From: Acidobacteriaceae bacterium
GTDB lineage: Bacteria > Acidobacteriota > Terriglobia > Terriglobales > Acidobacteriaceae
Reading direction: 5' to 3'
DNA length: 6,331 bases
Assembly (NCBI GenBank): GCA_003165855.1
Contig: PMXH01000199.1
Span: forward strand, 9,207 to 15,537
Shown here: positions 1 through 6,160 of the stretch, piece by piece
Numbering within the stretch: position 1 is the first letter of the stretch
Layout of the letters: each line of letters opens with the position of its first letter
Notes under the pieces: generated by a model
What the model was told of the DNA's origin: nothing
Seen by the model: only the letters and a program-made list of their open reading frames with translations
Databases searched by the model: none
Made by a program: the position numbers and the translations under genes

Positions 1-1
1 G

Positions 2-67
2 GAACAGGCGAGGCTGGCGGAGAATCATAAACTGGGAGCGGCGGCGGAGGGGCCGAGGTCGCACTAG
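2..67 (+). CDS. Possible C-terminal tail of a plus-strand gene (5' end outside the window)
   Basis: Frame 2 is open from the left edge to a TAG at 65-67. It encodes about 21 residues rich in Ala, Glu, Arg and Leu, beginning EQARLAENHK. Third codon positions are mostly G or C, as in the real genes here. If real, the gene converges on the glycosyltransferase gene, with 24 bases between the two stops. No domain can be recognised from so short a piece. An alternative is a minus-strand ORF starting near 88 and leaving the window, but its Pro/Ser-rich translation looks less protein-like. Frame 1 stops at 28-30. The call is tentative. Confidence 0.3.
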   Translation, partial: EQARLAENHKLGAAAEGPRSH

Positions 68-91
68 GAAACATGCGGCGTTGCATGAGCT

Positions 92-2146
92 TTACCTGGC
101 CGGCACCGCAAGTTTCCTCTCTAGTTCCTTCGCTAGTCCGACTTGAAAATCAGGCTCAATCGTTTTCGCCAGTGTGAGCGCTTTCTGATAGGAAGCGCGC
201 GCCTCATTGAGCCGTCCCATGGCACTTAGGACGTCCCCTAGCAACGCATTCGGGTTCGCTGCGTCGGGTGCAAGAGCCACGGCCTGCTGCGCTTCTTCGA
301 GAGCCTCCGGAAGCCGCTGAGATTCGAGCAGCCATTGCGCCTTCTGCGAGTGGCTGATCGATGCCGCGAGGGGAATCTCGAAATGGCCGTCGTAGACGAA
401 AACTCCATAGTCAATAACCGCAGTGGGCCGGAGAGATTTGAATTGCTCATACGGATTCAAGGAGCCAGCGCCGAATTCAAAGCCAGAAAGATCGCCGGCA
501 CTAATGAGCACCGTACCGTCAATGGCGGGCGGAGCGTTCAAAGGTTCTTCCATCCAGAGCGAGTCCATGGTGGGCAGCGGCCTGCATGGAATTTTGTAGT
601 ATCCGGCATCGACCACCCCTTCGGCGAAGTAGATAAACCAACAGTCCTTTATGCCGCGCTGATCCCGGTAGCGCCGCACGTCCTTGAGTTGTTGCCCCCA
701 ATCGGAATTTGAGTCGCTGAGGAGTTCATGAACATGCGCGGGCCCTCCCCAGATTTCGTTGGCGTAGGCGATGTAGGCGGGATAGGCGCGCGAAGTCGAT
801 ACCGCTTGGAAGATCAGAAGCGCGACGACTACGTAAGCCCATCTGCGGTTGCGCTGGATGAGGCTCCAGGTTGCGCCGCCGATCAGAACGGAGAGAAACA
901 GATACATCGGCAGGATGTGGCGTACGCCAATGTTCATTCCGGCGCTCATCGCAACGAGCAGATAGAAAACCGGAGGGACGGTCAGGAAGATGATTTCGCG
1001 CCCGGCAGTCAGTCGTCGTGCAAGGATCGCGAAGATCGTGATCAGCAACAGCAAGAGGAACGACAGACTCGATTTGATCACGAAGGCGACCGGGAAATAG
1101 AACCACACACCGTGGGGATAGACCTTGCCGAGCAGGAAACTGGTGTAGAAATCTGACATGATGCGGACATCGGCGAGTCCGTAGATGTAGGACTCAGGCA
1201 GAAGATGGAATCGGGCCACGGTCTGGAGGAGGCGAACTTCGTGCGGCCGCGAGAGGCCCTGCACGAATTCATTCAACGGAGGATTCATCTGCCGGCCTTC
1301 GGCGCGCGCTTGATAACGGAATCCGTAGGCACCCCAAAGAATTGTGATCGCGATAGCGCCGATGGCGACAAGGGCAACAGCGAGTTGCCGGGCGCGCTTT
1401 GCCGGCGAAGCGCGCACGCCGCCCGGAGCTTCCGTGGCGCGTCCGTTCCGCACCACTTCAGAGACCGCCAGCAATAAGAGCATCGGGAAAAGCAAAATGC
1501 CGGTGTGCTTGGCAGCGAGTGCGAGTCCGGTGGCAAGTCCTGTAACAATCAGTCGCCAGGCGGAGGGCACTTTCACATAGCGATAGAACGCATAAACTGC
1601 AGCGAACATGAAGCATGAGAGACCGGCGTCTGTGCCGACAAGCGCCCCGTGAGCCAGCAGATTCGGATCGAATGCCAGCAGGGCGAGAGCAATGAAGCCT
1701 GCAGCCGTGCCAAACATTTCCTGTGCAGCTAGAAATACGAGGAGCGCGAGCAGAAGTGTGAAGAACGAAACCGCCATTCGCGCGCGGAAGAGCATGGTAT
1801 CGGCGTCGTTCTTGAAGAGGAAATCTTTGCCATCGCCGAACGCCTCGTGTTTGAAAGTGCGATCTTGCAATACCGGCACGTTAAGCGGCATGTTGAGCAA
1901 AGGAATCGCCGCGACTAATTTGACCAGCGGAGGATGCTCCGGGTTCAGACCGAAGTCGGCGTGCTTCCACGACATGTATCCGGCGAAGATGTGGTCATCT
2001 TCGTCCCAGGTGATGGAGTTGCGGTGCACGGAGAAAGCGAGCTGGAGAAAAAGCACCAGGAGCAGAGCGGCGACGCCGATGGTGATCCAGGCGCGGCGTC
2101 TGATTTGAACGGGTTGAGACAAGTCCCCTCCGATACAACAAGTCAT
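92..2146 (-). CDS. Multi-pass membrane glycosyltransferase, GT39/PMT_2 (ArnT-like) type, with C-terminal TPR tail
   Basis: This is a 684-residue integral membrane protein. The first hydrophobic helix (about 19-40) is followed by the acidic motif TWDEDDH (46-52), the position of the catalytic Asp in the first extracytoplasmic loop of GT-C enzymes. Further family-like motifs are NPEHPPLVKL (68-77), AFDPNLLAHG (158-167) and GLALAAKHTG (207-216). About ten membrane segments run to about residue 450. A soluble region begins with DSNSDWGQ (478-485), and about two TPR-like helix pairs occupy about 597-665. Known for the family: transfer of a sugar from a polyprenyl-phosphate donor to a protein or lipid; donor and acceptor are unknown here. 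The start is uncertain. ATG at 2146 has only a weak ribosome site, whereas a TTG at 2122 lies 4 bases after GGAGG and would give MSQPVQIRRR. The gene follows menC on the same strand after an 88-base gap. The glycosyltransferase class is fairly sure, the substrate is not. Confidence 0.85.
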   Translation of the reverse strand: MTCCIGGDLSQPVQIRRRAWITIGVAALLLVLFLQLAFSVHRNSITWDEDDHIFAGYMSWKHADFGLNPEHPPLVKLVAAIPLLNMPLNVPVLQDRTFKHEAFGDGKDFLFKNDADTMLFRARMAVSFFTLLLALLVFLAAQEMFGTAAGFIALALLAFDPNLLAHGALVGTDAGLSCFMFAAVYAFYRYVKVPSAWRLIVTGLATGLALAAKHTGILLFPMLLLLAVSEVVRNGRATEAPGGVRASPAKRARQLAVALVAIGAIAITILWGAYGFRYQARAEGRQMNPPLNEFVQGLSRPHEVRLLQTVARFHLLPESYIYGLADVRIMSDFYTSFLLGKVYPHGVWFYFPVAFVIKSSLSFLLLLLITIFAILARRLTAGREIIFLTVPPVFYLLVAMSAGMNIGVRHILPMYLFLSVLIGGATWSLIQRNRRWAYVVVALLIFQAVSTSRAYPAYIAYANEIWGGPAHVHELLSDSNSDWGQQLKDVRRYRDQRGIKDCWFIYFAEGVVDAGYYKIPCRPLPTMDSLWMEEPLNAPPAIDGTVLISAGDLSGFEFGAGSLNPYEQFKSLRPTAVIDYGVFVYDGHFEIPLAASISHSQKAQWLLESQRLPEALEEAQQAVALAPDAANPNALLGDVLSAMGRLNEARASYQKALTLAKTIEPDFQVGLAKELERKLAVPAR

Positions 2147-2234
2147 CGCGACTGCCTGGGATCCCAGACTTCATGGCGCCTATCGGCGATCGCGCTTCGT
2201 CAGGATTCTAGCGGAAAGTCGGAAGCTTCCAGCG

Positions 2235-3344
2235 TCATGCACGAAGCGTCTCCTTCTTTACCGTCAGCTTTTCGATGAGATCTTCTTTAACGCGATAACC
2301 TGTCCCAGGCTGGCCGCTGATCGCGATCATCCCCTGGGGCGAAACTCGCACTTCCGGATCGATGATGTCTTCCTTCCAGTAACGCTTGGAGGCGGACACG
2401 TCACCGGGCAGGGTGAAATTCTCGAGCGTGGAAAGTGCGATATTGTGCGCGCGGCCAATTCCTGATTCCAGCATGCCGCCGCACCAGACGGGAATCTTCT
2501 GCGACTGGCAGATGTCGTGAATCTTCTTAGCTTCGGTAAATCCGCCGACGCGGCCGACTTTGATGTTGATGATGCGGCACGCGCCGGTCTCCACCGCAAT
2601 GGCCGCCTTGCGCGCGCTCACGATCGATTCATCGAGGCAAATGGCGGTGCGTAGTTCTTTTTGCAGGCGCGCGTGGTAGAAGATGTCGTCGTCCCAGAGC
2701 GGCTGCTCGATCATCAGCAGATTGAATTGATCAAAGCTGCGCAGATGTTCCACCTGGTCAAGGGTATAGGCGGAGTTGGCGTCGCAGCTCAGCGTAATGT
2801 CGGCCCACCGCGAGCGGATTTTTTCGAGCACGTTCACATCCCAGCCCGGTTTGACCTTGACCTTGATGCGGCGGTAGCCGGCGGCCAGTTCGATCTGGAT
2901 TTTGTCGAGCAATTGCTCGACGGAATCCTGAATGCCGATCGAAACTCCACACGAGATTTCAGTCCGCGTACCGCCCAGCAGCTTCCATAGGGGCTGGTTT
3001 GTCTGTTTCGCCTCGGCATCCCACAGCGCATTTTCGAGCGCGGCCTTGGCCATGCGGTGGCCGCGCACTTTGGAGAAGAGAGCCGCACAGTCGCGCGCCG
3101 ATTCGATGCTGCGACCGAGCACGGCAGGCGCGAGGTAGCGACTGATGGTGAGCCAGGAACTGTCGATCCACTCGCTGCTATAGAAAGGATCTTCGCCGGC
3201 CACGCATTCACCCCAGCCGTCGACCCCGTCGCAATGCGCGGTAAGCAGTACGATGCGGCGGCTGTAGGTGCGTCCGAAGCTCGTCTCGAAGAAATGGACG
3301 AGCGGCATTTGAATCTCACGGAGGGTGATGGCTTCAATCTTCAT
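2235..3344 (-). CDS. menC: o-Succinylbenzoate synthase / N-succinylamino acid racemase (enolase superfamily, MenC type 2)
   Basis: The protein is 369 residues from the ATG at 3344, a normal length for the NSAR/OSBS subfamily. The lid domain starts MKIEAITLREIQMPL and carries the FETSFGR motif (19-25). The barrel domain has all the expected catalytic residues: K161-V-K163, metal ligands D188 (DAN), E213 (EQP) and D238 (DES), and K262 (NIKVGRVGG). Family reactions are dehydration of SHCHC to o-succinylbenzoate in menaquinone synthesis, and racemisation of N-succinylamino acids. R265, at K262+3, matches the Arg associated with racemase activity. The reading frame stays open upstream to an ATG at 3410, but that extension runs through an inverted repeat and looks non-coding; homology begins at MKIEA. 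No clear Shine-Dalgarno precedes the chosen start. The neighbouring GNAT gene favours racemase or dual function. The family is secure; the split between OSBS and NSAR roles is inference. Confidence 0.9.
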   Translation of the reverse strand: MKIEAITLREIQMPLVHFFETSFGRTYSRRIVLLTAHCDGVDGWGECVAGEDPFYSSEWIDSSWLTISRYLAPAVLGRSIESARDCAALFSKVRGHRMAKAALENALWDAEAKQTNQPLWKLLGGTRTEISCGVSIGIQDSVEQLLDKIQIELAAGYRRIKVKVKPGWDVNVLEKIRSRWADITLSCDANSAYTLDQVEHLRSFDQFNLLMIEQPLWDDDIFYHARLQKELRTAICLDESIVSARKAAIAVETGACRIINIKVGRVGGFTEAKKIHDICQSQKIPVWCGGMLESGIGRAHNIALSTLENFTLPGDVSASKRYWKEDIIDPEVRVSPQGMIAISGQPGTGYRVKEDLIEKLTVKKETLRA

Positions 3345-3351
3345 AATGTGA

Positions 3352-3477
3352 GGGCTTCGGCTATCGGGCTTCGGGGTTCGGCCAAACCAAAATCTTGCGG
3401 TCTCTGACAATCCGAGGTGACGCCGTGCTTTGCGTCAACAGATTTTGCCGAAGCCCGAAGCCCGAAAGCCGAAGCCC
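3352..3477. repeat. Long near-perfect inverted repeat (REP/MITE-like) between the GNAT and menC genes
   Basis: The left arm 3352-3382 and right arm 3447-3477 are 31 bases each and match as inverted copies at 29 of 31 positions. Each arm is itself built from repeated GGGCTTCGG-like units. The 64-base interior (3383-3446) adds a further inverted pair, AAAATCT at 3389-3395 and AGATTTT at 3440-3446. The element nearly fills the 137-base gap: it starts 4 bases after the GNAT stop and ends 7 bases before the menC ATG. It could be a REP/BIME-type repeat, a small non-autonomous insertion, or a structural RNA element that ends or attenuates transcription from the GNAT gene into menC. There is no transposase and no obvious target-site duplication. 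Confidence 0.75.
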
Positions 3478-3481
3478 GGTA

Positions 3482-4255
3482 TCATTCTTCCGACGCATAC
3501 GACCACTTCTCATCCCATCTGCCGAGCAGGAATTTGCCGTCGCCTGCGGCATCGCGCTCATAACCTAGCACGGCAAACCCGTCATCGAACGCGCGCAGGA
3601 ATTGCTCGCGGTTGTGTTCCTGCACCTGCTGCGCCTGGCTTCGAGTTTTCACAGCGGCCTTCCATTCGTAAATCTGCGCCGGCACTGCAATGGCAGCTTG
3701 TTGGTTGAATGCCGGGTTCTTTCCCGTTGCCAACAAAGTTTCCACGCGCTTCGACTTGAGCCACCACTCGGCGATGAGGCGGTCACTGGGAAGTCCACCC
3801 TGCAGGGGCGAAGACGTGATTCCATATTGATTAATGTTGTAACGCCGCGCGATGGCTCCCAGCTTTTCAATATTCAGGTACGCGTTCTTGATCTCGAGCG
3901 GATCGAAAGTCCACTCGATCAGTTCGATGCCGCGCGCGAGTGCTTCTTCGCGCTGCAACAGCTTTAGGCGGCGGCCCAGTCCGCCATTGCGGTGATCCTT
4001 GCGGACGGCCAGCATGTGCGAATGAAGATAGATGTGGCCCGACCGCGTGCCCGGCACCGAAAGAGCGAAGCCAACCATCTCGCTGCCCTCGAATGCGCCC
4101 ATCACCTGCCCGCCAACCTTCTCGGCGACGACGAACAGGCGCAGCGGAACCAGCTCGGCATCGCTGAAGTTCCAGACATCTTTCTGCAACGCAACGCAGG
4201 CCCGGAGCTCATCAATCCCCTGACACCGGCGAATCACGATGGCGTCCGGGCTCAC
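3482..4255 (-). CDS. GNAT-superfamily N-acyltransferase, COG3375-like (candidate N-succinyltransferase)
   Basis: This 257-residue soluble protein starts at GTG 4255. The acyl-CoA binding motif A is clear: HMLAVRKDHRNGGLGRR (80-96), with R89-x-x-G92-x-G94 forming the pyrophosphate-binding loop. It is followed by WTFDPLE (115-121), NAYLNIEKLGA (124-134) and RYNINQYG (138-145), all typical of the COG3375 group of larger GNATs. The C-terminal part (about 160-257) is outside the usual GNAT core and I recognise no separate domain. The start overlaps the mazG stop as GTGA, with AGGAG 5 bases upstream, so translation is probably coupled to mazG. It lies just upstream of a MenC/NSAR gene. In Geobacillus a GNAT beside an NSAR acts as a succinyl-CoA:D-amino acid N-succinyltransferase, and the same role is inferred here. 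The acyl donor and acceptor cannot be read from the sequence. Confidence 0.85.
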   Translation of the reverse strand: MSPDAIVIRRCQGIDELRACVALQKDVWNFSDAELVPLRLFVVAEKVGGQVMGAFEGSEMVGFALSVPGTRSGHIYLHSHMLAVRKDHRNGGLGRRLKLLQREEALARGIELIEWTFDPLEIKNAYLNIEKLGAIARRYNINQYGITSSPLQGGLPSDRLIAEWWLKSKRVETLLATGKNPAFNQQAAIAVPAQIYEWKAAVKTRSQAQQVQEHNREQFLRAFDDGFAVLGYERDAAGDGKFLLGRWDEKWSYASEE

Positions 4256-5151
4256 GGCTTCTCCTGCTGCTTGGCCTTTTGCCAGAGCGATTCAAGCTCG
4301 TCCATCGAAGCACGATCGGGACCGGTCCCGCCTTCGTGCAGGCGCTGCTCCATCCATTGAAAGCGGCGGCGAAATTTGCGATTGGTCTGGCGCAAAGCAG
4401 ATTCAGGATCGAGAGCAAGATAGCGGGCGATGTTGACCAGCACAAAGAAGAGGTCGCCGACTTCTTCTTCCAATCGAATCCGCAGATCTTCAGGAATAGT
4501 CTGGCGACCGGAGCCGGCAACGCCGCCGCCTTCGGGGCGCGGACCGGGAGCGGGAAACTCCTGAAGATGCTGGCAAAGCTCGGCGGTTTCCTCGCCGAGT
4601 TTCGCGAACAGACCTTCCATGTCAGGCCAGTCGAAACCTATCTGCGCCGCGCGCGAACTGAGTTTGTGGGCCTCCAGCAATGCCGGCATGGAGGAAGAGA
4701 TCCCTGCCAGAATCGATGGTGCAGTCTTCCCTACCCCAGCGCCTTCGCCCGCAGTGTCACCTAGCCGCTTCTTTCGTTCTTCGACCTTCAACGCTTCCCA
4801 GTTGCGCTTTACCTCGGTGGAAGTATCTGCTTTCGCGTCTCCAAATACATGAGGATGCCGGTCCACCAGCTTGCGCGAGAGCCGGTCGAGAACGTCGTCG
4901 ATCGAAAACGATCCCTGCTCTTTCGCCATTTCCGAATAGAAGAGCACCTGCAGCAGCAGATCGCCGAGTTCGCCGGGAAGCTCCTCCCAGTCGCGATTGT
5001 CGATCGCTTCCAGGACTTCGTAGGTTTCTTCCAGCGTGTAAGGCTTGATCGAGTCGAAGGTTTGCTCGCGATCCCAGGGGCAGCCCCCCGGAGCCCGCAA
5101 GCGCTCCATGATAGCGACTGCGCGTTCGAAACGTTCGCCGGTTGTGGACAT
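4252..5151 (-). CDS. mazG: Nucleoside triphosphate pyrophosphohydrolase MazG
   Basis: This 299-residue protein carries two MazG domains. The N-terminal one has GGCPWDREQT (22-31), the metal-binding E41-E42-x-x-E45, the E61-L-G-D64 pair and KLVDRHPHVFG (94-104). The C-terminal one has AAQIGFDW (168-175), E187-E188-x-x-E191, EEEVGDLFFVLVN (228-240) and the ending RKFRRRF. MazG hydrolyses (d)NTPs, including damaged or non-canonical ones, to NMP and pyrophosphate in the cytoplasm. E. coli MazG is 263 residues; the extra length here is a Gly/Ala-rich stretch at about 131-146 and a Pro/Gly-rich linker at about 199-222, which separates the two acidic motifs of the second domain. It is the first gene of the minus-strand run; its TGA overlaps the GNAT start. 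The ATG at 5151 has no strong Shine-Dalgarno, but the N-terminus aligns with the family. Confidence 0.95.
   Translation of the reverse strand: MSTTGERFERAVAIMERLRAPGGCPWDREQTFDSIKPYTLEETYEVLEAIDNRDWEELPGELGDLLLQVLFYSEMAKEQGSFSIDDVLDRLSRKLVDRHPHVFGDAKADTSTEVKRNWEALKVEERKKRLGDTAGEGAGVGKTAPSILAGISSSMPALLEAHKLSSRAAQIGFDWPDMEGLFAKLGEETAELCQHLQEFPAPGPRPEGGGVAGSGRQTIPEDLRIRLEEEVGDLFFVLVNIARYLALDPESALRQTNRKFRRRFQWMEQRLHEGGTGPDRASMDELESLWQKAKQQEKP
4261..4265 (-). promoter_or_regulatory. Ribosome binding site of the GNAT gene
   Basis: On the minus strand AGGAG lies 5 bases before the GTG at 4255, inside the last codons of mazG. Together with the GTGA stop/start overlap it fixes the GNAT start codon and indicates translational coupling. 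Confidence 0.65.
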
Positions 5152-5323
5152 TCACAACCACTTTAAATGACCCCTCGCGGTGCGGGCAATGCGCGCTCGA
5201 CTTCGACGCCGCTTCGATAGCGATAATCCCTGGCACGGACCGCGGCATCTAATAGGTTTGGAACCTCGGCGACGTCCTCGATACCAAGGATGCCGGCCGT
5301 GTATTTTGAGGAGGATGACTATT
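5152..5323. other. Divergent intergenic region between mazG and the PfpI-like gene
   Basis: These 172 bases should hold the promoters of both the minus-strand mazG run and the plus-strand PfpI-like gene, because the two genes point away from each other. I see no convincing -35/-10 pair: GATAAT at 5222-5227 resembles a plus-strand -10 box but lacks a good -35 at the right spacing. A short inverted repeat, AGGTT-TGG-AACCT, lies at 5254-5266 and could be a weak operator. The plus-strand frame is open through here from 5180, but its Arg-rich translation is unlike the family and is judged non-coding. Confidence 0.4.
5308..5314 (+). promoter_or_regulatory. Ribosome binding site of the PfpI-like gene
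   Basis: GAGGAGG ends 9 bases before the ATG at 5324, an ideal spacing. It runs directly into the in-frame ATG at 5315, which is therefore too close to be used. This site decides the start in favour of 5324. Confidence 0.8.
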
Positions 5324-5917
5324 ATGCCAAATACTCTACAAGGAAAGACGGTCGCAATCCTGGCAACCGATGGTTTTGAACAGTCGGAACTCTTGAAGCC
5401 AAAACAGGCTCTGGAAGCCGCAGGCGCACGAACCCAAGTAGTTTCGCCGACCGAGAAGAAGATCAAAGGCTGGAATCACAAAGATTGGGGTGAGGAGGTC
5501 GCGGTCGACGTTGCTCTGAAGTCCGCAGACGCGGAGCAATATGATGCGCTGCTGTTGCCCGGCGGAGTGATGAATCCCGATCAGCTGCGGATGAATCCGG
5601 ACGCGGTTCGCTTCGTGAAGCAGTTCTTCGATCAGGGGAAACCGGTAGCCGCGATCTGCCACGGTCCGTGGATGCTGGTGGAGACCGGCGAGGTACGAGG
5701 CCGTACCATAACTTCCTGGCCTTCCCTGAAAACCGATATTCGCAACGCGGGTGGAACCTGGGTGGACGAAGAAGCAGTCGTGAGTAAAGGCGTGGTCACC
5801 AGCCGCAATCCCGACGACATTCCGGCCTTCAATCGAGAACTGATCGCTCTATTCTCCAAAGGTGCCACTGGGGTCGGAAAACCCGTCCCAAAGATCGCCC
5901 AAACAAAGATCGCCTAG
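5324..5917 (+). CDS. DJ-1/PfpI superfamily protein, PfpI/YhbO type (protease/deglycase-like)
   Basis: The 197-residue protein starts MPNTLQGKTVAILATDGFEQ. It carries the family's catalytic set: E19 in DGFEQSEL (16-23), the LLLPGG turn (76-81) and the nucleophile elbow AICHGPW (110-116) with C112 and H113. The later segments VVTSRNPDDIPAFNRE and ITSWPSLKTDIRNAG closely resemble E. coli YhbO. Members form oligomers in the cytoplasm and have been described as intracellular proteases (PfpI) or as glyoxalase/deglycase-type stress proteins (YhbO); the exact activity is debated. About 20 residues at the C-terminus (after FSKG) extend past the usual end. The start follows a strong GAGGAGG site. The gene stands alone, divergent from mazG and followed by a hairpin, so it is probably monocistronic. 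Confidence 0.93.
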   Translation: MPNTLQGKTVAILATDGFEQSELLKPKQALEAAGARTQVVSPTEKKIKGWNHKDWGEEVAVDVALKSADAEQYDALLLPGGVMNPDQLRMNPDAVRFVKQFFDQGKPVAAICHGPWMLVETGEVRGRTITSWPSLKTDIRNAGGTWVDEEAVVSKGVVTSRNPDDIPAFNRELIALFSKGATGVGKPVPKIAQTKIA

Positions 5918-5942
5918 ATAAAGCCGAAGCAAGATAAGGATA

Positions 5943-5973
5943 CCGGCCTGACTGCTCCCGCACGGCAGGCCGG
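5943..5973 (+). terminator. Hairpin after the PfpI-like gene, possible terminator
   Basis: CCGGCCTG (5943-5950) and CAGGCCGG (5966-5973) form a perfect 8-bp GC-rich stem with a 15-base loop, which can pair further inside (TGC/GCA). It begins 25 bases after the TAG stop. The downstream bases (CCTTGGCTT) are not a true T-run, so this is not a classical intrinsic terminator. It may still stop or protect the transcript. Confidence 0.45.
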
Positions 5974-6142
5974 CCTTGGCTTACACTCCCATTTCGGAAC
6001 GTTCGGCCGGCGAAGTTCGACTTTTGGCCCTGCCATTTTGCGGTACCAAGGTTACCTTCTCCCCCTGACCGACCCAGTGCACACTCTAGGGTGATCAGTG
6101 TTGCGGGTGGCCTTGCGGCTCTATCGTTACCTTTGAACTCTC

Positions 6143-6159
6143 TGTATCTGATTGATACA
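6143..6159. promoter_or_regulatory. Inverted repeat immediately before the glpD-like start, possible operator or RNA hairpin
   Basis: TGTATC-TGATT-GATACA is a perfect 6-bp inverted repeat with a 5-base spacer. It ends one base before the ATG at 6161, where a Shine-Dalgarno would otherwise lie, and no purine-rich ribosome site is present. It could bind a dimeric repressor or fold in the mRNA. The rest of the 243-base gap (5918-6160) shows only the hairpin at 5943-5973 and no recognisable promoter. Confidence 0.4.
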
Positions 6160-6160
6160 C

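Noticed and set aside
2147..2234. Three small palindromes between menC and the glycosyltransferase gene (CTGGGATCCCAG at 2156-2167, GCGATCGC at 2186-2193, GGAAGCTTCC at 2221-2230)
   Set aside because: They have no loop and no T-run, so they are not terminators. Restriction-site-like palindromes of this size are expected by chance, and nothing links them.
335..2278. Several plus-strand ORFs opposite the glycosyltransferase gene (for example 728-1156 and 1692-2108)
   Set aside because: They lie antisense to a clear membrane protein gene, have no recognisable motifs, and their charged, low-hydrophobicity composition is what the antisense of such a gene gives.
3345..3410. N-terminal extension of menC from the ATG at 3410
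   Set aside because: It translates the inverted-repeat arm into an Arg/Pro/Ser-rich stretch, whereas family similarity begins exactly at MKIEA (3344).
5152..5185. Possible minus-strand promoter for mazG (TTGCCC, 17 bases, TTAAAG)
   Set aside because: Only about half of the consensus positions match in each box and the promoter consensus of this organism is unknown, so I do not call it.
4757..5248. Minus-strand 163-residue ORF overlapping mazG
   Set aside because: It is a shifted frame of mazG with Arg/Ser-rich composition and no family motifs; mazG in this stretch has complete conserved motifs.
5180..5323. N-terminal extension of the PfpI-like gene from 5180
   Set aside because: The 48 extra residues are Arg-rich and unlike the family, while a strong GAGGAGG site correctly spaced for ATG 5324 decides the start.
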